Assembly (NCBI RefSeq): GCF_901709675.1 | Contig: NC_051094.1 | Span: forward strand, 10,658,501-10,722,500 | From: Syngnathus acus | Taxonomy: Eukaryota > Chordata > Actinopteri > Syngnathiformes > Syngnathidae | Length of the DNA: 64,000 nucleotides | Reading direction: 5' to 3' | Shown: one piece after another, positions 42,851 to 64,000 of the stretch | Layout of the letters: each line of letters starts with the position of its first letter | Numbering within the stretch: position 1 is the first letter of the stretch | The notes under the pieces: generated by a model | Database searches by the model: none | The model's input: only the letters and a program-made list of their open reading frames with translations | What the model was told of the DNA's origin: nothing | Translations under genes and position numbers: made by a program

Positions 42851-43339
42851 CACTGTAGCAATTTGAAATTTGATGTCAAATGTAAAGTCTGTTCAATACA
42901 ATGTATTATTAATATGCAAAACGAAGTTCCCAATTAAATTAACATTACGAACATCTTACCACCACCCCACCAAAAGAATAAAAGCTGTTCATTATTATAT
43001 AACCACGTTTTAATAGATTAATGCGTCGCAGGCTTCAATGACGAATTGAGTTTACTATGTACTTTGTAAACCAACAGTGATGAAAGCCTACATCATTTTG
43101 AGTCAATCACCACATAAAGCCTTGTGCGTTTGTTAAGTCTTGTTTGGCTCTTCACATCACAATACACTTACACACACACGTATTTTAACATGAAAGATGC
43201 ACGTCTATCCGTGAATGAATGGATACACGTCCATTATCTATTTCAACACAGCCTTTTTTTTATCCTGTCTGGAAACTGGCCGGGCTACGCGCATGCGCGC
43301 GCCTCGGTCATGTTGACGAATGCGAAAACAGAAGTCAAC
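42851..43339. other. bnip3l promoter region
   Basis: Single-copy-looking sequence leads into a CG-rich segment (43270-43340) with an NRF1-type palindrome. An open frame continuous with the bnip3l start extends back to 43124, but it overlaps these promoter-like elements and is probably not coding. Confidence 0.5.
43288..43299. promoter_or_regulatory. Candidate NRF1 site at bnip3l
   Basis: CGCGCATGCGCG, a perfect palindrome containing GCGCATGCGC, ends about 40 bp before the chosen bnip3l start codon. Confidence 0.6.
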
Positions 43340-46300
43340 ATGTCCACCGCTGCTGCTCAACAAAACAATAATGAAGAGCCTGGGCTTCACGGTACGTAAC
43401 ATAGTCCTTATTTGTATTGTCCCTATATCCTGAAGCTATTCCAAATTTCGTTAACGCGTATGCTGTCTTTCTACCCTAATGAGTCTATAATAATTTTGGT
43501 TAAAGTTCAATCGTTTCCTCATCCTCTCAGATGGGTGGCGAGTGACGTAGTATGACGTTGCTGAGAATTGGCCAATAAGGCTTCGCAATTATTTTACTGA
43601 TGGAAATTGTAGCCAATCACATTGCCCATCAATGTTGGGCGGACTCTCACCAAAATAAAAACAATTTAGGAGACAAAAAAATACTAACATTGCGTTGATT
43701 TTTATTTAAAGATTTTCCTTGCGGTCACGAGTATTTTTGAGGGCTTGAGAATGCTAGCGTTGTTTTACCAGGCATTGTCTCCAAAATTCACGACTAAAAT
43801 AAGACAGAAAATCGTCCTGGGACGTTACTTACGTTGTCATTGTCAACAGAAACACATTTTAGACAAAGAATTTACCTTGTTCGCACGCAATTAATAATTG
43901 TTGTTAAGAGTACCAGCATCATATGGGCAACAACGACACGTCGGAGCAGCTTGTCTGTTACGCAACAGAGAGCTGCATTGTTGACATGGATATAAAAATA
44001 CATTGGGCCATGCTTGGGCACGTCGCTAAATCGTTATACTGTCTGTCAATTCTATTTCTTATTGTATTACATAAACAGATGATAGAGGCGTTTCGTGCGA
44101 TTAGTTTGCATTCTGTGTGCAGCCAAGCTGTCTTTACCGGATTGCATAACGCCCTCCTGGCTGGGGAAAAAAGAAAACTAGCTGTTAGTAGGGCAGTGGC
44201 ACAAAGATGAACGCTCCAACACTGTTGCACTGTTTATAGTCTAAATACAACGCTTAATCGCATTAATGTCAGATTTTATGACGAACAGGATAGTCTAAAA
44301 GTGTTTTTAACCTTGTGTCTTTTCAAGGCTCTTGGGTGGAATTGGAGTTGAATGGAAACACAGGCGTGAATACGAGCTTGCAAATATCAGCTGCTGCAGA
44401 CCAAATAAATGCAAACGCTGGCACAAGTCACACCCTAGACATGGTGCCAGAGATAGATGAAACCCTGATTGGAGGACTAGAACATGTGCCATCCTCCTCC
44501 TCCATTCACAACGGGGACATGGAGAGGATTCTCCTGGATGCACAGCATGAATCCAGCCCAAGTAATTCTTCGTGTGACAGGTGGGGCAAAAGTTACGTGC
44601 TAAATGGTGTCAGTAGTGTAGAAACATACCTATTAACCACAATGTGTCCACTCAGTCCTCAAAGGCCACAGAGTCCAAACCAGGATGAGGGTCAGATCAC
44701 TTTTGATGTGGATATGTCTAGTCCAAGAGGTAGTCAGGTAAAAGTCATTCTATTTACAATTGTCAAAAGAAAAACATTCTTTTTTGTATTTATGAAACAC
44801 AATCTCACATCAGGTCTGGGTTGTACCCCAACCTTTGCCCAAAATCAGTTGGGACAGGCTACAGCTCACCTGCGGCGCTAATGAGGATAAGTTCTGTAGA
44901 AAACGGATGAAATTAGTTTGCCAATTTTAGATGTCAGGCTCAAATTGTTGACAGACATCTGTTTCTTAACAGCTAAAGCTAAAGTAATGAACATTAAATG
45001 TGGAGAAAAGTAAACATGTTGTGAATCATCAATGGCCGCATATGTAAAAGCTTGAACATGAGAAAGATGTGACCAGTGTCATGCAAAAAAAAAAAAGAAA
45101 TCACTGCTTTTTAACTATTTGATCCCTTCTTATTTGTAGTCAGAAGAAGAAGGTGCAGACAAAGAGAGAGAAGATGATATCCTCATGAACAGAGAAGTCG
45201 ACTGGGTTGCTGATTGGTCCAGCAGGCCAGAAAATATTCCACCCAAGTGAGCAGGGTCCTTCTTCTTGTTTTACATCTGATGGTGGCTGTCCTTTACTTT
45301 TTTTAGCTTAAGTTCTATGCTGCTAATTGATTTTGTGTTATTTCAGAGAATTTCACTTCAGACACCCCCGGCGTGCAGTATCCCTTAGTATGAGAAAAAG
45401 TGGTGTCATGAAGAAAGGCGGCGTATTCTCAGCTGAATTCCTCAAAGTTTTCATCCCGTCGCTTCTCATTTCACACATCCTCGCTCTCGGAATCGGGTAA
45501 GAAGTTGTATGTTTAATGGCCATTCACGCATTTGGTGTCCAACTAATTTTGCACCATTAAGTTGAGCACTATTTTGACTAACCAGAATAGAAACAAATAA
45601 AAGCAAGATATACATATCACCATTGCATTGAATATAGCTGTCATGAGTAATTTGAGGGAGCCCTGCTGTTTTGTCTTCATTGAGCTGGGCCCATCATGGG
45701 GAAATGGGAGACAATGACACTGTCTACTCCGTGATTTTTGTTTTTAATTACCATCATTGGAGAATATTCCGTATGACAAAAATAGGAAGTTGTACATGGA
45801 AGCAAGGTATTCGATGTGAACAGTTTTGAAGGCTTATTTGCCTCATTTGCGAGAATGTCACCAGAAGGCGCGCAGAGCAGTCTTAAGTGCAGGAGTGATA
45901 CAACCTTAATTTAAGTGGGACTGAGACAGTCTCTTAAATGCCACTTTCTTTTTCTTGTAGGTTCTGACTCATCTTGTGACACATTTAACACTTAACACAT
46001 TTTTCCTCATTTGTGGGATTTCTCTATTTTTTACTGAAATACTGCATGACTCATTGTACCGTCTTAGTTTTTGACATGTGTACAAAGGCACTGGCGGATG
46101 CACCTGATTCTTAAACTAAACTGTCCTATCGACACTCATGATCAAATATTTTTATACAGTTTCTCTGTGCCCAATGGTCCACGGCCTAGCGGTTGGGGAC
46201 TATACTGCGATCGATAACTGATCACTTTTGTTCACAATAAAACTTTCCCAGTTTATAATTTGAATTTTGCCTTAAAAGTATACCAAGAATTATTTAATTG

Positions 46301-46478
46301 TTTCCTACACACAGAAGCTGGAGTCATATATATATATCTAAAATAAACTGTTGTCTGATACAAATTGGCTGTCACAATATCGTTCTAAGCATGTGAGAGC
46401 ATAATCCTCTATTTGTTTTGTCTTTGAAGGGTGTACATAGGTAAAAGAATCGCCACAGCCTCTGCCAGCTCTTACTAA
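43340..46478 (+). CDS. bnip3l: BNIP3L/NIX, outer-mitochondrial-membrane mitophagy receptor
   Basis: Six exons: 43340-43391, 44328-44580, 44656-44737, 45140-45246, 45347-45496, 46430-46478. They sum to 693 nt (230 residues), phases consistent. The LIR motif that binds ATG8 proteins is intact (SWVEL, human W36-L39 region). Next come the BNIP3L signature [20 protein letters not shown] with LDAQHES, a Ser/Pro-rich spacer, the minimal essential region around [20 protein letters not shown], and the [16 protein letters not shown] tail-anchor. The C-terminal membrane helix has small-residue spacing (ALGIGVYIG) used for dimerisation. SEEEG/GLEHVP features favour BNIP3L over BNIP3. The start was taken at [13 protein letters not shown] because it resembles the Asn-rich BNIP3L N-terminus. 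An in-frame ATG at 43310 would add ten residues. Confidence 0.95.
44800..44925 (-). repeat. Fragment of the fish dispersed repeat, in bnip3l intron 3
   Basis: CAAAATCAGTTGGGACAGGC, then TACAGCTCACCTGCGGCGCT and AATGAGGATAAG...AAAACGGATG, is the reverse complement of the repeat family's 5' part (CTGGAGCCTATCCCAGCTG type). Confidence 0.65.
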
Positions 46479-47944
46479 GTGGAAAATGAGCAGTGCCTGG
46501 ATGTCCTCCCGTCTTTCACGTAGCCTGTGATCACGTGTTTCTCGGCAGTCATCGTGCACCCACATTTGTCCTCCCAATCCATGTTAGACTTTGTCACATT
46601 GTAAGTGTATGCACATGAAACATGTTGTAATGTGGTTACTCCTCATGTTGACCCAAGGCATCCCAGTTGACTTGTATCCACTCAATAACAACTCCTGTGC
46701 AGGATGATAAAAATAGTCATCATGATCCAAGGGTTTGGCCTCAGCGGGCTTTAGGTTTGGGGATGGATAGTCCAAACTTTTTTTTTTTTTCGGTGTTATC
46801 AGACAATCTGGCCCTTCAGCTGTCACCGTACTATTTTATTCGCCAGAGTTATCAACCCAAAGTATGTGACATATCTGAAGTAATAAGTTCAGGTAGGAAA
46901 GAACTTGGAATGCCTTAAACCTTTGAGCTGAACTTTAGAGGTGCAGTTATCAAAGGAAACGTAATGCTCCACGTGTCTTTATGAAATAGAAGCTTGATCA
47001 TTTTTACCTTCAGTGGTTTTCTTTTTAAAGCTTCATGTTTTGAAGATTAAACCTAAATCTACCATGTAGCCAGTGAGTTTTGCCTTTTGTAGTATTTAAC
47101 TATATTATGATAGTGGAACTTGGGCCAGGCGGCGGTGTACCAGGCCATATGTTCTTTTGTTTTTGCCTTTGTAGATTGCTTTTTATCACACATAACCGTA
47201 ACAATGGCAAAGTGTCAAATTAATATTATACCGCTGCACATTTTCATTGTATTGGTTTGGGGGGAATTCCCCGACATGTTTTGCTATTGAAATCCAGTTG
47301 TGAAGGTACTTAAAGCTGTGATATGCTTCACTTAATAGAAACTCCCTGATATTGTGTCAATAATATATCATATAATGATGAATAAGCTGTTCCAGGAACC
47401 TGTTTTCATCTGTATGTCACTGTCAATACCATTTCCAGTGTGATACGTACAATGCTTGTAAACTTCCAGAAAAAATAGTCAGACAAGCTTTTACTAATTT
47501 AAGTGCATGTAACTTCCATGTATTGATGCTAAAAATGATAATGAAGACTAATGACTGGATGCCTCATTTTCAGTGTTTTAAAACTGATATAATGTGATGT
47601 GAAAACCAAATCTATTGTTCTGGATTCTGTGGTAGATTTGGTTTTGAAAACACTCAATGTGGGTTTCAATGCATAAATAACACATTATCTCCTTAATCTA
47701 TGGGCTTGTGTGCAGTTATTGAGACAGCGACTAACAATAGTGTAACATAAGATTCCATCATCGAAATGTAGTTACAATAACTCAAACATATGAGATCATT
47801 GGCAGGCTTCTGCACAGCTGGTAAACAAATTGAAGAAAATGGAAAATCTGTCAAGACTTTGTATTGATTAAAGCAGAAATCTGGTCATCTGGACGTTAAT
47901 GCCCATTATTTAATACACACTCCAATATGAGATGTGTAAGTGTG

Positions 47945-48390
47945 TGTGCACAATGGATGTAAAAGGTCTACACACCCCTGTTTCAAAATATATATATTTT
48001 TGGGATACAAATATTCTGACCATTTCCACAATTAATGTGACTTATAACTTATACAACTCAATTGTTTTTCTTTCTTTTTGAGAGGTAAATTTACATTTAA
48101 GTTACAGTACAACTAATTCAACACCTCAAGTTTAAAAGCTATGTGTTTGTGATACAATTGAGGTCAGGACATAATCTGTAAAAATCAGTTGAAATAAAAT
48201 AGTTGAGTGAAAGTAAAAATAAAGAACTGGGGTAATATGGTTGCAGAAGTTTGCAGAGCATCTCATAACTTGGAATGTGGCTGTGCTCAGAATGACCCAA
48301 TCACATTCAGTCATGTTAAATGACAGTCAAGCTACAATTTACAGTGCCTTTAATTAACCCCTGATTGATTTCATGTTCTCATTGGCTTTT
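47945..48390. repeat. Fish dispersed DNA-transposon-like repeat
   Basis: AATGGATGTAAAAGGTCTAC, then ACACCCCTG, AATGTGACTTATAACTTATA, GTAATATGGTTGCA, AATGTGGCTGTGCTCAGAAT and CAATCACATTCAGTCATGTT follow, in order, a repeat remembered from many teleost genomes. No open frame or target duplication was identified. Confidence 0.55.
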
Positions 48391-48867
48391 TCTGGCATTA
48401 TTTTCTTTCTAGCAGAACCTTTAATATTTTGTGCTAATATTGGTATTTGGAACTACTGATAGTTCCCTCCACATTGACTAAAGGTGCCAGTTTGAGACAA
48501 AAACAAAGCACGATGCTGTCTTCATATTAAGTATGGCGTTCTATGGTGTTGAGCAATGATGTGCTCAATTCAAATTTTCACTTAAATTTTATTTTTATAG
48601 CACCAAATTAGAGAAAAATCTTAAGGCACTTTACACATAGAGGAGATCCATTGCCACACTCATCAAAATTGTTGCAAAAACACACTTGAAATCTTTTGAG
48701 GAGGAAATGCACCATGAAGCAGGGAGTAACATTACACAAAATTCCATGGCAATGAAAGAAAAAATACATGACTATAGGACTTTCACTGTTATACTGTATT
48801 CATACAAGGTGGCTTGAGCCTTTATGGTTAAAGCAATATGGAGCTGAGGCTGACAAGGGCGGGGTAT

Positions 48868-48879
48868 TGCGCATGCGCA
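48868..48879. promoter_or_regulatory. Candidate NRF1 site upstream of dpysl2
   Basis: TGCGCATGCGCA, a perfect palindrome, lies about 292 bp before the dpysl2 start codon, next to GGGCGGGG at 48857-48864. Confidence 0.6.
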
Positions 48880-49170
48880 CTGCGATTTAGCCCCTTTCTT
48901 GAGACCTGTCTTCTGGGATCTATTCCTCCAGAATTCCACCAATTTAAATGATAGTTTCGAATTGTGCCACTCGTTTTTAATTAGCGCATTAGATACCAAT
49001 CTATAAAGGGCGTTCATCATCGTTCGAAGTTGTCAGACAGGAACAAATTGCCCTGGGCGTCGACTGTCTATTGAGCATCCATTCATTCTTTCACCGGCTG
49101 CTGAGCTTTTGCAGTCTTGCTAGCTAGCATTAGCCAAGAAGCAGGGGGGACCACTGGAGGGATACTCAAA

Positions 49171-55272
<6,102 letters not shown>

Positions 55273-58200
55273 GCTGCTTTAGAACTGCGCCAAGATGCGG
55301 GGAGTCAGAGGACTCCTTGCTTGCCCTGCACTTGTCCCTTCCATCGTCACTCATCATGTTGTTTTATTTAACATCAAGAAAGGCACTACTTAATTTTATT
55401 TAACCTAATAAGATTTAAGGGAATTGAAAGTATTGCTATAGATGTTTAAAGTTTTACCTTGTCCTCTTGGCTTTGGAACTCTAGTGAATCAGTCGCAAAC
55501 CATTGGGCAATTTAAAACCAGCAGTTTTTCCTTACGCTAAACTGCTGGTGGCACAAAAACCCCAAAGTCAACTGATATTCTCAATTTTTGTTCTTGTTCA
55601 ACAGTCTATTTGCAATTACCAGTAAATTAGACTGTAAGAATTTTTTTTTTGATATTGCTCCTCAGCTTGGTCTTCCTTTTGTGTTATAGTCATTGCACTT
55701 TCCCTTTTTGAATGCGGCTTTTTTTTTTTTTTTAAATCCTATTCATATAGTCGTTCATTAATGCTTTGAATGCACTGAGAAAGAAGGAAAAGGTATTTTA
55801 GGGTTTCATGTTAATTTAATCTTGTATTTTGGAGGCACACAAAGTTTGAGACGCATTTTCCTCTCACCTCATCTTTGTTAATCGTTCGCCTCCTCAAACC
55901 TGATTGATGTCTGCTGAACACTTTTGAGAATACAGACACTGCAAAGTTAGAGGGGAGGTTTGCAGAGGTTTGATCTCTGCATCTGGTGCTATTTGAGCAA
56001 CGCTGTAGTGTATAGTATGTGCAGTTGATGTTAACCATTCCTGCGTCCATCATCCTACAATTGTCTTACACCCACGAGTTGAATTAGCCACTCAATGAGA
56101 CACATTCGTTTTGCACCTGTACCAATCCAAATAATACACATGTATGTGAGTTTGCAATTTTTTGTGGAGTTTCTCTGTTTTTAGCTTGTGTGTTAAATCA
56201 AAATAGTCTCCTGCTTGTTGTTTAATGCTGTATATTGGTAGCACACTGTATTTATGAAGGCTCTTGAAACAAATCATCTTTCAGACCTGATGGAACATTG
56301 CAACATGGACTGTTATTTATTTAGATGAACCCTCACTTGCGTGCTGATGTTTCCACCTCTCTCTGTGATAGTGTTGTGAACCAAGTACCAGATCCAAATC
56401 CAGTTGACCTTTGTCTTACCCTTACTTATTGCCACCAATTTGAATTGGAGCCACAGCAAGTGGCCAGTAAGTTGAAGATACAGTACTACGTCTCCCCATT
56501 GCCTTGTCAAGTGTATGCCTGTAATTCCAGGCAATAATGTGAAGTGGATGACATTCTTTTTGACAAGATTCTTGATAGTGGTTATTGAGCTGTAATGTGC
56601 AGCGCTTGTGTTGTCCCACTTAGTGTTATATTCAGTCATGTATATCTTGTAGGATACCAAGGTTTGTTGGGGCACAAATCAATGGTCCTTTCTGCATCTG
56701 ACCTGACCTGTGTTGACTCAGTGGAGTAAAATTTAATTAAAACATTTGTTACTGACTCCTTTTCACCCCTTCCCCATCTGTTTACTATGTATGACCTTGT
56801 GCTAACCACTACTGTACAATGCCTAGTATAAATTCACCATGATCTAATTAAAAGTAATTATAGTGGCTGCACTAAATGTGTATGGCTGAACTGTATTAGT
56901 TTTTAACAGTAGATTACAAATTAACTAGCATAATCAATGGGTACAATACTGCACTTAGTACATCTGCATTGAGAGTTATTGAGGTCTTCAGACTTAGCTG
57001 TATGTAAAGTATCCCTGGGCAAAAAAAAAAAAAAGCCGAGATATGTGGAGGCAAACAAAGAATAAGCGCCCTGTCGTGTTCCAGCTGTTCAACCCTTAAA
57101 CTTGCAGGTAAAGTAAGCTAAACACATGAAAATAATTACATTTTATCAAAACATCTGCATTTGGCGAGAGCCAATGGCTGTTAGACAAGTACCCAGACTA
57201 GACCCAAGTAATTACAAAGTAGGGGGTTCTTAATGTCGACATCGCCGCCCACGAATAATAGCTTTGGACGAGAAATTGCCTCAGGAAGGCGTCGCAAAAC
57301 TGATCCCTCTTGGGGAGCAGACCTGCATGAGTCATCAGCAGCGCATCATCGAACAAGTGGGCAAATATATTGAGATGCTGGAATGGTATGCAACTAGTAA
57401 TAATATATCATTTACTGAGGTATTTTTCTCTCCAGTATTGGTTCGCCTACTCTTTCTAATGGGAACAGTTTGGATTCTTTCTGCTCCAATGTGATTTTGC
57501 TTCAGTGTGCAAAAAAAAGTGCTTGAATCATGACATAAACCTTATTGGACAAATTTGATCTGTTCCAGAGCAGATTTGGTGTGTCAGACATCAGTGAACA
57601 GACATTTCCTCTGAGACATTCAAAACCTTGTTGAAAAATAATTTACAATTTTACTTTTCCTCTTTTTTTGTGACTGTGCAAAGACCAGATGTCCAATACG
57701 TATGTCCATACAGTTTATTTGAGCAGCATCTTTACATAGAGTGAACTTCCAATCCTCAACTCATGATTGCATTTGATCCCCTGTTGAACTGGTGAGTGTT
57801 TAATCATAAAATGGCAACTCTGCTCTGTAGTCTACATCTGACTCATGCAGAGCTTCAAATCAAATCAGATTGCATATTCCATGCTCATGCGTATAGGAAA
57901 TCATGTACCAGGACACAGGTATTTACTGTAGGGGTTCATAGTCATGATCCCTATTCAGAGGACAATAGCAAGAGGTGAGAATTAGGTCAGCGGTATCATC
58001 CACGGTTTTATAGCTGCTGCTAGTGCCTCCCATAATGGCATCTGTGCAGAGATGGTGTGATTTAAGGGGTCACAGAGGAGCCAGCCAATGACAAGAACTC
58101 TGGCAGGTCCCCTGTGTGACAAAGCTGTCGGCTGCGCTGCAAACTTAACGCGTGCAAGGTGAGAGCGGCGAGATGATGCTAACGGCATCGCACTCATCAA

Positions 58201-58975
58201 GAAAGCACCTTGGAGGAAATCAATCAAGCGTGCTGGCAGAGATCCGCTCGCCCTTTGGACACACTGCAGTTACTATATGACCCATCGGAGTAGTAAATAT
58301 CACCATACATGGATCATCTGACAAAAGGCAACAAGTTGCATATGTGGATGACAGATGTATGGATGAGAAGAGCCTGAGATAGGAATGTCTGAGACTGTAC
58401 ATGATTTATCTTAACATCCAAATCTGGTGGGGTTTTTTTAAGAGGCTTGGGGGCTGGTCAGGATTGAGGTCAGCAACCACAAGGTCAGTAAAATTCCATG
58501 AGTATATTAAGACTTCCATCTGGCAAATGCACCCAAGGAGGTGCCATCAATTTGTGGGAATATGCGGAGGGATGAATGGACCTCAACTTTGGATAGGTTC
58601 ATAAACCAAAGTCCACCAATATCACCATGAAAAACCTTCTGTGCAAATACAAATTTATTGGCATGTGACCTGAAAATACACAAGGTTTCTTTTGGAAAAC
58701 GTTTGAGATCACTGTAGCACCACTCACCAGCATTTATCATGCAACAAAAAATACATTTTGCTATTCTTCAGTAATTTACTGTATGATATGTAAACAAGAT
58801 ACTTGACACAAAACAAAGATTTATTTGGTGAACATCTTTGCCTCCTCCTGCAAGACCATCTTCCCCCAACTGTGAGGTTTTATTGATCTAGAGTTCATCC
58901 CATATTGTGGAAGCTTAAAAAGGCTACAACGCTGGCTCAACTCAATAAACATGCTCTCATTTGAGAAAACGGTGG
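55273..58975. other. dpysl2 3' UTR and convergent spacer to adra1a
   Basis: dpysl2 and adra1a end towards each other. The first about 1.5 kb is probably dpysl2 3' UTR (ATTAAA near 56735). No coding exon was recognised. The part at 57980-58260 is GC-balanced, repeat-free and could be a conserved noncoding element. TTTATT at 58820-58825 (AATAAA on the minus strand) is a plausible adra1a polyadenylation signal, about 150 bp after its stop. Confidence 0.45.

Positions 58976-64000
<5,025 letters not shown>

Larger units (their letters stand above)
46479..49170. other. bnip3l 3' UTR and dpysl2 upstream region
   Basis: The first part is probably bnip3l 3' UTR (its exact end is unknown; an ATTAAA lies near 47866). 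No PNMA2-like or other gene was seen between bnip3l and dpysl2. A repeat lies at about 47945-48390 and a diverged repeat piece at 48580-48660. The dpysl2 promoter should lie around 48850-49170 and carries an NRF1-type palindrome. Confidence 0.5.

Noticed and set aside
44580-44655. Reading bnip3l exon 2 straight through to 44737
   Set aside because: It would add a non-homologous stretch, whereas a good donor after 44580 and an acceptor before 44656 restore the expected CDS-P-Q sequence in phase.
46160-46205. GGTCCACGGCCTAGCGGTTGGGGA as a repeat end
   Set aside because: It resembles a short motif common to several vertebrate DNA repeats, but too little sequence matches to name or bound an element.

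Overview
The window is a piece of a ray-finned (teleost) fish chromosome, read here as ordinary nuclear DNA. The evidence is compact multi-exon vertebrate genes with GT-AG introns, fish-type dispersed repeats (CR1/L2-like LINE tails, a tRNA-headed SINE, a non-autonomous hAT element, Tc1-like and pogo-like remnants) and long simple repeats including a (CA)n run of over 100 bases. Products are named by comparison with vertebrate proteins recalled from memory. No database search was run, so duplicate suffixes (a/b) are left off. Exon ends were chosen so that splice sites and reading phase agree from exon to exon.

Layout, left to right. (1) 1-6289, minus strand: the 5' part of a tandem C-type-lectin-domain (CTLD) protein, with a signal-peptide exon at 6229-6289 and two and a half CTLDs at 1540-3559. 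The left edge is filled by a decayed LINE. (2) 6290-13157: repeat-rich spacer with a complete 766-bp hAT-type element flanked by an 8-bp target duplication. (3) 13158-19352, minus: rph3a (rabphilin-3A), 16 coding exons, 617 codons. (4) 19353-27796: long spacer between divergently transcribed genes. (5) 27797-32037, plus: vps33a, 13 exons, 600 codons. (6) 33538-33744, plus: an unrecognised 68-residue single-pass membrane micropeptide. (7) 35155-40152, plus: ppp2r2a, 10 exons, 448 codons, with two GC-AG introns. (8) 43340-46478, plus: bnip3l, 6 exons, 230 codons. (9) 49171-55272, plus: dpysl2 (CRMP2), 14 exons, 579 codons. (10) 58976-64000, minus: adra1a, last exon complete and first exon cut by the right edge.

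The block ppp2r2a-bnip3l-dpysl2-adra1a matches human 8p21 order, while rph3a and vps33a belong to the human 12q24 neighbourhood. The window therefore spans an evolutionary junction between two ancestral blocks. The genes do not form a pathway, but several are neuronal or organelle-quality genes: rabphilin acts in synaptic vesicle and dense-core vesicle traffic, VPS33A in lysosome fusion, BNIP3L in mitophagy, CRMP2 in axon growth and ADRA1A in adrenergic signalling.

Most interesting points: a perfect palindromic CLEAR/TFEB site 39 bp before the vps33a start codon; perfect NRF1 palindromes upstream of vps33a, bnip3l and dpysl2; loss of the GSK3 relay serine in the CRMP2 tail; two GC donors in one gene; an undescribed micropeptide; and a CTLD receptor lacking the usual sugar-binding motifs.
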